Positions 1 to 7,513 of a DNA stretch of 26,833 nucleotides are shown here, piece after piece (position 1 is the first letter of the stretch; each line of letters opens with the position of its first letter). The translations under genes and the position numbers were made by a program. The notes below the pieces were generated by a model, which searched no databases, was not told where the DNA came from, and saw nothing but the letters and a program-made list of their open reading frames with translations. The stretch covers positions 1-26,833 of IMG/VR virus record IMGVR_UViG_3300038457_000107; one strand, 5' to 3'. Source of the stretch: a virus.

Positions 1-1605
1 CTGGAACGCCTTTGTCCAAATGTCGGAAATCAATGAGCCGTGGGCGTAGAAACCTTTCACGTGTAGTCCTGGACCGGCTACCTCGTAATTGTCGAGGGCT
101 GTTCCATTGTTAGACACCGTGGAACTATCAAGGTCAACGCCGTTGAGCTGCGCGGAAGTGGAGAGAGAGTAGTAGATTTCGACGTGATTGCCGTAAAAGT
201 TTCCCGTTCCGTTGTGATACTCGGCTGAAAGGCCGGCATCGTTCAATTCCACGTTTTCAATTCGCGCCCAGCAGGAATCCGTCAAATTGACACCATAGCC
301 AGCGGTAGGGGCCACGGTGCGAATGACGCTGAGATTGGTAAGATTGGGCGCCGTAAGCTGCCCAGCTCCGCAGTTTGCCCCCGTACCGACCATGTCAACT
401 AGATCACCAGTCGCGGTCGCAGAGGTTAGTACCGTAGAGAAAACGGTGAGATGTGGGCCATATCCGCAACCATTTAGCGTTGTGTAAGAATTTGCGAAGA
501 CAACTGTGCCGCCGGTGATCGTGTAGGACTTGCAGAGCAACTGGGTTGTACCGCCATCAACCAGAGCCGCCAGCGCCTTAGTGATCGGCGTGTAGTCGGC
601 GGTCCCCGTGACTCCCCACCATTCCGCATAGTTCACGGTCTGACCCGCGCCATGGGTAAATTTGCCCGTTCCAGCCACGGTGAGAATCTTCACATTCGGC
701 GGTGCGGAACCGACCACTAGACCCGACACTGTGACTCCGGTCGGCGCAACCAATGTGGCTCCTGTCCCAAAATGCAGCGGACAAGGCAGAGCATAGTTCG
801 ACGTGAAGGCGAACGCCCCGGCGGGCAACCACACTTCCGAGTTCGCGGCGCAAGCTGCGGTCATGGCGGTGGAATTGTCGGACGATCCGTTGCCGTTGCC
901 GGAGTAGTTTAGGAGAGAAGCGGCAAAGGTTTCCGTTCCGCCCGATACTGCCAGCGGCGAAGTAACGGCGGTGATGATCGGCGCCGCCTGGAAAGCTCCC
1001 GTCCCCAGCGCCCCGCTCGCACTCGGCTTTTGCCCGTGCGTTCCGTCCGCCACCATCGGCACTTCTGCCGTGGTCCCCGGATCGGCGGAAGTCGCCACTC
1101 CCGCCTCACTGCCAAAACTTGTGTACGACGTTCCCCAGGCCGATCCCGTGGAGTTCGGAATCCCGGCGCCGGGATAGACCATCGAGCCGCCGCCGCCTCC
1201 ACCCCCACTCAAGATCGACGCATTGACCGCTGGCGTGGCCGTCAAAAGGATGGTGGCCGAGCCGGACACGTAGGAGCCGACGCAGACCAGAAACTCGTCT
1301 GCCGAGCCTACCGGCGCGTAGTAACCGCCAGCCGCGGTAATCGTGGTCTGCGCGGTCGAGGAGTTGGTGGGGAAGACTTGCGCCCCGCGCGCCGCGCCGC
1401 CTTCAATCGCCACCTCGGGATTGAGCGTAATGGAGAAAGTCCCGGTTACGTCGATGAAAACGGTGGCCTGCCCTTGGGTGCCGATGGTCGCACACTTCGA
1501 GGTGGAGCTCGAGATGACGAATGGACCTGCCTTCGATTGAGAGAACACGGGCGGACCGAGGGCTAGACAGGCGAGGATAACGAACGCGAAACGGCGCAGA
1601 AGCAT
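1..1605 (-). CDS. Tailspike-like protein with pectate-lyase-like beta-helix and signal peptide (partial)
   Basis: The frame is open from an ATG at 1605 to the left edge (535 codons), so the C-terminus is missing. Residues 1-23 form a signal peptide (MLLRR, hydrophobic core, then PVFS|QS). Residues 24-130 are beta-rich, and a poly-Gly linker follows at 134-140. Around residues 235-265, SGNGNGSSDNSTAMTAAC followed by VWLPAGAF is the usual N-terminal signature of pectate-lyase-like right-handed beta-helix tailspikes. A second such start (NYAEWWGVTG, then the GGTTQLL strand) lies at 326-360. Eight cysteines are visible after the signal peptide. An SD-like AAAGGAGT seven bases upstream fixes the start. 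It is the last visible gene of the fibre cluster. In P22-like phages a protein at this place binds and often degrades surface polysaccharide; that role is inferred here, and the active site is not visible. Confidence 0.85.
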   Translation of the reverse strand, partial: MLLRRFAFVILACLALGPPVFSQSKAGPFVISSSTSKCATIGTQGQATVFIDVTGTFSITLNPEVAIEGGAARGAQVFPTNSSTAQTTITAAGGYYAPVGSADEFLVCVGSYVSGSATILLTATPAVNASILSGGGGGGGSMVYPGAGIPNSTGSAWGTSYTSFGSEAGVATSADPGTTAEVPMVADGTHGQKPSASGALGTGAFQAAPIITAVTSPLAVSGGTETFAASLLNYSGNGNGSSDNSTAMTAACAANSEVWLPAGAFAFTSNYALPCPLHFGTGATLVAPTGVTVSGLVVGSAPPNVKILTVAGTGKFTHGAGQTVNYAEWWGVTGTADYTPITKALAALVDGGTTQLLCKSYTITGGTVVFANSYTTLNGCGYGPHLTVFSTVLTSATATGDLVDMVGTGANCGAGQLTAPNLTNLSVIRTVAPTAGYGVNLTDSCWARIENVELNDAGLSAEYHNGTGNFYGNHVEIYYSLSTSAQLNGVDLDSSTVSNNGTALDNYEVAGPGLHVKGFYAHGSLISDIWTKAFQ

Positions 1606-1612
1606 AAACGAG

Positions 1613-1620
1613 ACTCCTTT
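1613..1620 (-). promoter_or_regulatory. Strong ribosome binding site of the tailspike gene
   Basis: AAAGGAGT on the minus strand lies seven bases before the ATG at 1605. It is the clearest Shine-Dalgarno in the fibre cluster and decides the start that includes the signal peptide. It lies in the 41-base gap after the FN3 gene; the other fibre genes rely on overlaps or near-abutting starts. Confidence 0.75.
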
Positions 1621-1646
1621 CGGTTTTGTTGTGAGAGATAGAGAAG

Positions 1647-2192
1647 CTAGAAGGTGGACCCTCGACCGGAACGCGAAACCGGCGTGGAAGATCCCGGCAC
1701 TACGGCAGTCACTTCGTTCGAATTTAGACTTTCACCGTTCGAGTTGACTGCCGTCACCACGTAGTAGTAAGTGCCCGGAGAAACCGATGTGTCGGAGTAA
1801 GTCGTGATCGGGCTCGAAGAAGAATAGATTTCGGAGTAAGGTCCACCGCTCGTCGTGCTGCGATAGACGTTGTTCGAGAGAACCGGGCCGCAAGTATTTC
1901 CCGAGTTCATCCAATCCGCAATTCCACCGTCGGTTGCGGTTTGGGTTAAGGGTGTCTGCACCCAGGTCGGAGCGGACGAGCCGCTGACCATACTTCCGCC
2001 GCCCGATTGCGCGAAAAAGACATAAGAGCCAGCATTCCCGCTCTGCGGGCAGATCACTTGCCCCGGAACGTAGGATGTGGAAGCTTGCCAGTCGGGAGGG
2101 ATAGACCCTTGCGTCCAAGTCAGATCCACCGTGCCCGCGAAAACGGGCAGAGACGCCAAGAGCAGCGCGAGTTGAAGTAATCTCTTGCACAA
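1647..2192 (-). CDS. Secreted fibronectin-III protein with a nested carbohydrate-module-like insert
   Basis: This 181-aa protein starts at a TTG one base after the TGA of the upstream gene, so translation is probably coupled. Residues 1-19 form a signal peptide (MCKRLLQLALL..LPVFA|GT). The mature protein begins with a fibronectin-III first strand (VDLTW). It is then interrupted by a W-x3-T-x-Y...TDGGIADW module at about residues 35-93. The FN3 fold resumes at NVYRSTTSGGPYSEI, with the typical YYYVVTAVNSNGES and SNEVTAVVP strands. FN3 domains with this wording are very common in secreted acidobacterial proteins (general family knowledge). There are two cysteines after the signal peptide. The likely role is a virion or cell-surface adhesin, by inference. 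The TTG start is the main uncertainty. Confidence 0.75.
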   Translation of the reverse strand: MCKRLLQLALLLASLPVFAGTVDLTWTQGSIPPDWQASTSYVPGQVICPQSGNAGSYVFFAQSGGGSMVSGSSAPTWVQTPLTQTATDGGIADWMNSGNTCGPVLSNNVYRSTTSGGPYSEIYSSSSPITTYSDTSVSPGTYYYVVTAVNSNGESLNSNEVTAVVPGSSTPVSRSGRGSTF

Positions 2193-2193
2193 G

Positions 2194-3027
2194 TCAGTTC
2201 ACGAAACCTCGGTGGCGGGGGACGGCGGAAGAAGGCGGCGAAGCCAACGCGTAGTGAGCGCCGTACATATCCCAGAGCCCCAGCGTGCCGACGAATTGCT
2301 GTGTGGTCGAACCGCTGAGCGAAAGGTTGTAGACGACTTGCCCAATGGTCGCAACCGATGCGTTGACCCCAAGCGTCCAACCGGATGCAGCGGTTAGATC
2401 ACTTCCGGGATAGCCGATCAGCGTGAAAAACATAAAACACGGCGAGGGAGTACAGGCATAAGTTTGCGCCGGGTTCGTGGGTGTGCCGGTTTCGTTTCCC
2501 GCCGGGGCGAGCAACGGCGAGAGGTAGGCACCGACCCCGGCAAACTCGTACAGGCTGAATTCCAACGTACAAACCACACAATGATCGCCAGAGGGAACGA
2601 CCGCCGTGACTACGGTCGTGGTAGCCGTGCTCATAACCGCCGCGTTCGCAATCTCGTAAACCGCCGTGATGCCGTATTTAGTCGCGGTGGCGTTGTCTTG
2701 ATAAGTGGATGCCTGCTCGCATTGAGACGGCCCCCCGAGACACGCCCAGGAAAAACCCGATGTCGTAGCCGCGATGTGGTTGTAGGCGACTCCAGTAAGT
2801 TCGCCGCCGCCGCTCTCCTGCACCCACGCCACAAGAAACAGATGATTCCCGAGTGTCGTGTTGCTGGAGAAACCAACCGCATTCGTGGTGAGCGTTCCAC
2901 CCCCCGTGAATGTCGCGCTTGCGCTTCCACCCGCATTCGCCTGCACCAGCGTGGCCGAGCCGAAGCCCGCCGTCGTCAGTAGGCAAAACAGCAGGCAGAA
3001 GAGAGCAAGGGTAAGAAGTTTTCTCAT
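2194..3027 (-). CDS. Exported beta-rich protein of the fibre cluster, unknown function
   Basis: This 277-aa protein begins with a clear signal peptide (MRKLLTLALFCLLF.., small residues GFGSA near 22-26). No family was recognised. The mature part is rich in Ala, Thr, Gly and aromatic strands, as in carbohydrate-binding or fibre jelly rolls. It has six cysteines, in close pairs ACLGGPSQC, HCVVC and CTPSPC, which fits disulfide formation outside the cytoplasm. It lies seven bases after the 154-aa fibre gene and one base before the FN3 gene, so it is part of the same transcript. The start is an ATG with no good Shine-Dalgarno. It could be an accessory fibre or a surface protein made by the lysogen. 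Confidence 0.75.
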   Translation of the reverse strand: MRKLLTLALFCLLFCLLTTAGFGSATLVQANAGGSASATFTGGGTLTTNAVGFSSNTTLGNHLFLVAWVQESGGGELTGVAYNHIAATTSGFSWACLGGPSQCEQASTYQDNATATKYGITAVYEIANAAVMSTATTTVVTAVVPSGDHCVVCTLEFSLYEFAGVGAYLSPLLAPAGNETGTPTNPAQTYACTPSPCFMFFTLIGYPGSDLTAASGWTLGVNASVATIGQVVYNLSLSGSTTQQFVGTLGLWDMYGAHYALASPPSSAVPRHRGFVN

Positions 3028-3034
3028 TGCGAAT

Positions 3035-3499
3035 TTAGTGGACTATCACCAGCGGAACAGACTTCCAAATCGCAGACCCAGCAGGGCCGGCAGAAGTGCA
3101 GAGGTACAGGAAATTTTGGTCCCAAGCGATTTGACCTTGCACGCAGGCCGTGCTTCCCGAGGATGGCGTCAGCGAATCGGAGATGGCGAAAGGACCGGAA
3201 ACTCTGGTCTCGGAACCGACGCCGATCTGACTTCCTCCATTCCGAACGTAAATGATCCCGTCGGCGACGATCACTCCATTGCCTGAGTTATCGGTGAGTT
3301 GCGCATCGCCGGTTCCTAAATCGGAGACGGAAGCGTGCGCACCTCCGGCGGTCGTCAGCAACATGCGGTGCCCGCCGATCTTGCCAACGATGGGCCCGGT
3401 CATGGTCCCGCCGGTCAGTTTCAGGTACACATCCGAGGTTGCGGCCAACAGGCCGAGACAGCAGAGCAGCAGAAACGCAAGCAGTAATTTGGTTTTCAT
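3035..3499 (-). CDS. Short tail-fibre protein with TGGTMTGPI motif and signal peptide
   Basis: The chosen ATG at 3499 gives 154 aa and an ATGA overlap with the stop of the 301-aa gene. A longer start at 3529 would put a charged extension before the signal peptide. Residues 1-20 are a signal peptide (MKTKLLLAFLLLCCLGLLAA). Directly after it comes YLKLTGGTMTGPI, the LTGG-T-xTG-P repeat typical of phage tail fibres. The C-terminal part (GQIAWDQNFLYLCTSAG..IWKSV) resembles the short beta-strand domains that end many fibre proteins. Two cysteines remain in the mature chain. A fibre motif right behind a signal peptide is unusual. Function as a small fibre or fibre-tip protein is inferred. Confidence 0.8.
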   Translation of the reverse strand: MKTKLLLAFLLLCCLGLLAATSDVYLKLTGGTMTGPIVGKIGGHRMLLTTAGGAHASVSDLGTGDAQLTDNSGNGVIVADGIIYVRNGGSQIGVGSETRVSGPFAISDSLTPSSGSTACVQGQIAWDQNFLYLCTSAGPAGSAIWKSVPLVIVH

Positions 3500-4401
3500 G
3501 GGCTCAACGTTGTGGAATCGACAGTCCAAGTCGTTTGGGTTGAAGCGCCGTCGGAGATGAAACTGAAATTAACAGCATCAAGGTTAGGGATTGTCCCAAT
3601 CGTGAGATTTAATGATCCCGCTTGCCCCCCGCCCGTTTTCGTGTTGTTGCAAGTGATCGGCGCGGTGAGGTAACTGGTTCCGGCATTGTTTTTTGCGTCC
3701 AGCGTGGAACTCCCGGCGTTGTCGGTGTAGCAGTGGATCGCGGTGATCTGCAAACTAAGCCCAGAATTATTGACACAGAAAAATTGCGGATACGTTCCTG
3801 ACGGGATCGCGTTCAAACCGTCGCCAAGTCCGGTTTGACAACTCTTCGCTACTGCAAGGGCCGCATCGATCCAACTTGGGACGCCGCTTTCATCTTCAGT
3901 TAAAACAATGTTTGTTCTCGCTGGCGGAGTCGTAGTGTTTCCCGTCAAGACGGTCCAATGCGCCCCGTCGTAGTAGCAAAGGTCTCCGGGATTCGCGCCG
4001 ATGCAAGCGCCGCCCGAACCGCCCAAAGTAACAGTGTAGGGGCCAAAGCAACTATTCGCGACGCAGACCGTGTAATCGTAGCGGCCCGGCGGAGCCCACC
4101 AGCCGATATTCCCTTGGGCATCACCCGTGCTTTGACAGGCCGAGGGCTGGGGTTGAGGCGTGTCTTGAGATCCTGAAGGACATGTAGCGCCGGTCGAAGT
4201 GAAAACCTGAGCATAGTTTGTGCAAGGAACTGCATTGGCTGGAGAATTACACACAGCCAAAACCGGGGAATTGGGCGGAATGTTCGCCAGAAGATAGGGT
4301 GTTGAAGTGCTCGAAGAGATAGAGGGAAAAGGCGCATCATAGCGAACATTTTGCCCAAAGGCCAACGGCGCCAGCAAAAAGAGCAGGAATAGTTTGCGCA
4401 T
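3496..4401 (-). CDS. Exported cysteine-rich protein of the fibre cluster
   Basis: This 301-aa protein has a short signal peptide (MRKLFLLFLLAPLAFG|QN). The mature chain has 12 cysteines, the most in this window, many spaced as pairs (CNSPANAVPC, VCVANSC, ACIGANPGDLC). Around residues 100-125, GWWAPPGRYDYTVCV resembles an Ig-like or head-binding strand set that ends a fibre N-terminal domain. The C-terminus (LNLTIGTIPNLDAVNFSFISDGASTQ) is beta-rich. No known family is claimed. It starts four bases after the 476-aa fibre gene and overlaps the next gene by ATGA, so it belongs to the fibre operon. The even cysteine count and the leader favour folding in an oxidising compartment. Confidence 0.75.
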   Translation of the reverse strand: MRKLFLLFLLAPLAFGQNVRYDAPFPSISSSTSTPYLLANIPPNSPVLAVCNSPANAVPCTNYAQVFTSTGATCPSGSQDTPQPQPSACQSTGDAQGNIGWWAPPGRYDYTVCVANSCFGPYTVTLGGSGGACIGANPGDLCYYDGAHWTVLTGNTTTPPARTNIVLTEDESGVPSWIDAALAVAKSCQTGLGDGLNAIPSGTYPQFFCVNNSGLSLQITAIHCYTDNAGSSTLDAKNNAGTSYLTAPITCNNTKTGGGQAGSLNLTIGTIPNLDAVNFSFISDGASTQTTWTVDSTTLSP

Positions 4402-4405
4402 ATTA

Positions 4406-5836
4406 TTAGTTGCTCAGCACCGGGGTCACGGACAGATAGGTTGCTTCCGCCGGCGAGAAGGTGAAAACGTCGCTATTCACGGTCACATACTGGGCGGCGT
4501 TGCACTGCACTTGTAGAGTGAAGGTCGGAGTTGCGCCGGCGGCATAAGTGTTTGACGAGATTTCCGATCCCGAGAGCGCCATATAGCCAAAGCCGTTGGA
4601 ATCCTGCCCGGAGAGCGCGAAGGCTTTCGCGTTGGTAGTGTCGATGACTTCCGCCGCGCACGCATTGTTGGCCGCCGAAAACCAGGCACCATAGCGAATG
4701 TCGGCGCGGTAGGTCCCAGGCCCGCTTGGGAATGTCACGGTTTCAGTCAGAACAATGGTCTGAGTCGTCGAGACGAGCGTCACCTGGGAGGCGAGGACAA
4801 CCCTCTGCGGGGGATTGAATGCGGCATTGCAGCCTGTTGTGGTGGCTCCGCCGTTGGTATCGGTACAGAAAACCACTCCCGGAGTGACCGAGGTCGTCCC
4901 CGCGGCTAAGAGTTTCGTATCCCCGCCCGATCCGCCGCCCTGGACCCCAACTTGCGGAACCGAGCCGCCGACTTCCAAAGTGGTGAAATTGCCCGTGTTG
5001 GGCGCGGTCGAGCCGATCGTCCCCGGACTGGCCCAGTCGTAGCCCTCGAGCAAATTGGCGTTGAGATTCGTGACTTCGGTCTGGGAAGCCACGATCAGGG
5101 GAGGATTTCCGGTGGCTATGGTGCTGGTCAACTGCGAGACCGAGCTTGTAGGCCCGTTTCCGGTCACGCACGGGCCTACTGCGGTAGCATTCGTGCCGTC
5201 ATAGACGAATTCTGCGGTCGTGACCTGGTTGGGGGCCGAACCGATGACGCAGCCGCCTACCGAGTTAGCCGGCCAGGAGAAAGTTCGCCCGCCGACCGCA
5301 TCCTGAATGATCTGAAAGAAGATCTCGGCCGGCGGGGAGATCCCGACGAAGGTCAGCGGTTGAGCGGAGGCGTTCCCGGTCAAAGTGAGAATAAATAGCT
5401 GGTTTTCGGCGGCGACGGGGAAATTGGGGGTAGCCGAGTAGGTGATTACCGTGGTGGCGTTGGTCGACCCCCCGCCGCCCAACCCATCAATTGTGACTAC
5501 GGTGCTCCCGCTCGCACAATTCGAGCCGCCAGCGCTTTTGATCACATAGCGATATGCGTTTCCACTTTGGATCCAGACGTTAGCCGTCCCGCCTGCCGAA
5601 AGAATTACGGGGTTGGCGTTGGCTGTGTTTCCTGTGTAATCAGTAAATGTGGCCAGCGGCGTCGTGGAAGCGATCTCGTAGGTAAAGACGCAGCCGAAGG
5701 CGTTGGGCTGGCCGTTTTGCAGGTAGGAGACGAACTGCGGCCAGGGAGACACGACCACGGCGGTCTGAGCGGGGGCGAAGGATGCGCAAAAGATTGCACA
5801 CAGCACGAAGAAAAGAGCGTGGAGGCGGTTGGTCAT
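4406..5836 (-). CDS. Tail fibre with virion-binding-like N-terminal domain behind a signal peptide
   Basis: This 476-aa protein has a signal peptide at residues 1-24 (MTNRLHALFFVLCAIF..APA|QT). The domain that follows (YLQNGQPNAFGCVFTYEI, TPLATFTDYTGNTANANPV, ANVWIQSGNAYRYVI; about residues 38-100) matches the pattern of head-binding domains that open podovirus tailspikes and fibres. A Gly-rich linker (DGLGGGGS) follows. The middle holds fibre segments, including NLLEGYDWASPGTIGSTAPNTGNFTTLEVGG, split here as a typical 'SPGTIGST.PNTGNFTTL' fibre repeat. The C-terminus (res. 345-476) is a beta-rich domain. Eight cysteines lie in the mature part. It is the first minus-strand gene after the plus-strand pair; only 12 bases separate its ATG from the opposite start. 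No Shine-Dalgarno is visible. Confidence 0.85.
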   Translation of the reverse strand: MTNRLHALFFVLCAIFCASFAPAQTAVVVSPWPQFVSYLQNGQPNAFGCVFTYEIASTTPLATFTDYTGNTANANPVILSAGGTANVWIQSGNAYRYVIKSAGGSNCASGSTVVTIDGLGGGGSTNATTVITYSATPNFPVAAENQLFILTLTGNASAQPLTFVGISPPAEIFFQIIQDAVGGRTFSWPANSVGGCVIGSAPNQVTTAEFVYDGTNATAVGPCVTGNGPTSSVSQLTSTIATGNPPLIVASQTEVTNLNANLLEGYDWASPGTIGSTAPNTGNFTTLEVGGSVPQVGVQGGGSGGDTKLLAAGTTSVTPGVVFCTDTNGGATTTGCNAAFNPPQRVVLASQVTLVSTTQTIVLTETVTFPSGPGTYRADIRYGAWFSAANNACAAEVIDTTNAKAFALSGQDSNGFGYMALSGSEISSNTYAAGATPTFTLQVQCNAAQYVTVNSDVFTFSPAEATYLSVTPVLSN

Positions 5837-5848
5837 AATAAATTTGTT

Positions 5849-6175
5849 ATGCTGTCAGGCATGACTCCCGAAGAACGCTGGAAAGTTGAAGGCCGCACCC
5901 GTGAAGAGTTCCGCAAAACCAAAGCCAGTGTCGGCATCCTGAAAGCGGACATCGCAGCCCATGCGGAGCGATTGAAAGAAGCGCATCAGCAAGTAACCCA
6001 GTTTCTTGCCGCACCCACCGGCGGACCCGGCCCAACCGGGATGACACCAGCGCAATACATCGTGCATTTCTTCCGCGATCTCATGCCGCGCGATCTCGAA
6101 CCCAAACTTCAAGAGCTTGCCGAACAGTCGGAACGGCTGGCCAGCCTGGAAAAACTGATCGCCGAATTCGACTGA
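5849..6175 (+). CDS. Coiled-coil protein on the opposite strand, unknown function
   Basis: This plus-strand frame of 108 aa begins at ATG 5849; a second ATG at 5861 (MTPEERWKVEGR) is equally possible. The frame also extends further upstream, but that part is antisense to the fibre gene and looks like shadow. The protein is charged and helical: an N-terminal helix with heptads (REEFRKTKASVGILKADIAAHAERL), a Pro/Gly-rich hinge (APTGGPGPTGM), and a C-terminal helix ending LASLEKLIAEFD. The ordinary amino-acid mix favours this strand over the Cys/Arg-rich opposite frames. No family was recognised. It sits head-to-head with the fibre gene with no room for a promoter between the starts, so its promoter must lie inside the fibre coding region. 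It is followed 58 bases later by a membrane-anchored protein. Confidence 0.6.
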   Translation: MLSGMTPEERWKVEGRTREEFRKTKASVGILKADIAAHAERLKEAHQQVTQFLAAPTGGPGPTGMTPAQYIVHFFRDLMPRDLEPKLQELAEQSERLASLEKLIAEFD

Positions 6176-6233
6176 GGAGTAGCCCGAACGTGGGGTGGAC
6201 TTTCGTATACCTGAGTGTAAGGATGGGGGCGCT

Positions 6234-6443
6234 ATGAGACAGTTCCTTTACCGCGTGCTGTTAGTGGCCATCGGAGTGTTTTTCGGATACGCTCTCGGCT
6301 ATCGTTCACCTGCGCCACCTGCAAAACCTGTTCCCGTGGCTTGCTTTGATTCGCAGGGGAAAGAGATTCCCGATTGGTTTGCGAAGTTTGGCGGCGTCCG
6401 CATCGCATGCGCTCCCGGCGAAGTTGCCAAACTGCCTCACTGA
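6234..6443 (+). CDS. Small membrane-anchored protein with two periplasmic cysteines
   Basis: The ATG at 6234 gives 69 aa; it is preceded by a G-rich stretch (GGATGGGGGC) that could serve as a ribosome binding site. A longer start at 6195 is possible. Residues 5-22 (LYRVLLVAIGVFFGYALGY) form one hydrophobic segment, followed by a Pro-rich stalk (SPAPPAKPVPVA). The C-terminal part has two cysteines (ACFDS, IACAP), so it could be disulfide-linked outside the membrane. It could be a spanin-like or other lysis accessory protein, or a lysogenic conversion gene. Size and topology are compatible, but no family motif is visible. Its 3' end overlaps the 3' end of the convergent ejection gene by seven bases. 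Confidence 0.6.
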   Translation: MRQFLYRVLLVAIGVFFGYALGYRSPAPPAKPVPVACFDSQGKEIPDWFAKFGGVRIACAPGEVAKLPH

Positions 6444-7513
6444 GTTTTCCCCGCCCTTGCCGCTTCGAGTGACTGCTGTAAAATTCCGGTCAAATCCTGC
6501 GTCCCCGCTTGCGCCTTCGGGATAACCTCACCAGTTGCCGTTCCCATCGTCGCGGTTTTTACTGGTACGCCGTTTTTTTTCACCAGCGGGCTTGAATTGC
6601 GGATAGCCGTCGTCCATGCTCGTCCTTTGGAATCCGCCGATTCAACCGCCGCTGCTTGCGATGGGGAAACGTCGCCATGTGTATAAGTCTGGCCATTGTT
6701 CGTGATCGCGGTAAATTCCTGCGCGGCTGGATCGTACTTGTAGCCCTTGATGACGCTCGACTGTACTGGAGTAAACCCCTCCGGCAATTTCCCGGCGGCG
6801 ATGGCTTGCGCGGCAGGCTGATTGCGCAGCGATACTCCGGGCTGTAAAGGCTTTCCGCCGAGCGCAGTTTCAAGCGCCTGCTGCACTTCGGCTGGCTTCG
6901 CCATTGGTGCGGACGGCTTCGCGACGATAACGTCGGAAAATTCAGGACGTCCGGTAGCAGGATCAATCTCAATCGTGCGCGGCGACGGCGCAGTGGGCTT
7001 CGGAGTGGCGGAAGGTCCTGACGGAGATGTACTCGGCTCTTCTCCCGGCACTGGTTCTTCGCCCGCGCCCCCCACTCGCCTGAGCCACGGCAGGAATTCA
7101 GCACCGGGGGGAATCAATTTTCCTACATAGGGGATCTGCCTTGCCTGGGAGATCGCGGCGCTCGCTACTGCATTCGAGATGATCGGATGTTTCGCGGCAA
7201 GTTGCGCAACCGGACGAATCGCAGCACTCGCAAGCGCCCCAACTTCAGGGCCAAGGGCCGGAATGCCTATTCCGGCCCCCAAAATTGCTCCCGTACCAAG
7301 GGCCTGCGCTTTAAGCCCGGCATCCACGGCACTCTTCGGTGCCATCTGCCCCGAGGCTTCAAAGCCCGTGGTAGTGCTCGGAATTTCAGCTTCTTCTTCG
7401 GGCCGGGAAACTGACCTGCCTCCGTACTTGGCCGCAAGCGCGGCAAGATCCGTTCCCGGTGGCATCGCGGGAGTTCCACCGTATTTTGCCGCCAATGCGC
7501 TGAGATCAGGCAT
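6437..7513 (-). CDS. Candidate ejection/internal virion protein with KTSC domain
   Basis: This 358-aa protein has two copies of DL(S/A)ALAAKYGG (residues 3-13 and 22-32) at its N-terminus. A Gly/Ala-rich hydrophobic stretch at about 68-120 (LGTGAILGAGIGIPALGPEVG..) could insert into a membrane. A Pro/Ser linker carries PATGRPEFSDV (185-195), which recurs in the preceding gene. Residues 248-312 fit the KTSC domain: SSVIKGYKYDP..., the GQTYTHGDVSP strand and ADSKGRAWTTAIRN. KTSC domains are small and found in phage and bacterial proteins; their biochemical role is not firmly known. The start overlaps the stop of the 553-aa gene by one base (TAATG). The position matches the P22 ejection proteins; that role is inferred. 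Confidence 0.75.
   Translation of the reverse strand: MPDLSALAAKYGGTPAMPPGTDLAALAAKYGGRSVSRPEEEAEIPSTTTGFEASGQMAPKSAVDAGLKAQALGTGAILGAGIGIPALGPEVGALASAAIRPVAQLAAKHPIISNAVASAAISQARQIPYVGKLIPPGAEFLPWLRRVGGAGEEPVPGEEPSTSPSGPSATPKPTAPSPRTIEIDPATGRPEFSDVIVAKPSAPMAKPAEVQQALETALGGKPLQPGVSLRNQPAAQAIAAGKLPEGFTPVQSSVIKGYKYDPAAQEFTAITNNGQTYTHGDVSPSQAAAVESADSKGRAWTTAIRNSSPLVKKNGVPVKTATMGTATGEVIPKAQAGTQDLTGILQQSLEAARAGKTQ

Noticed and set aside
1030-1566. Plus-strand frame of 178 codons in the tailspike region
   Set aside because: It is very Arg/Gly-rich and opposite a leader-bearing gene with a clear Shine-Dalgarno.
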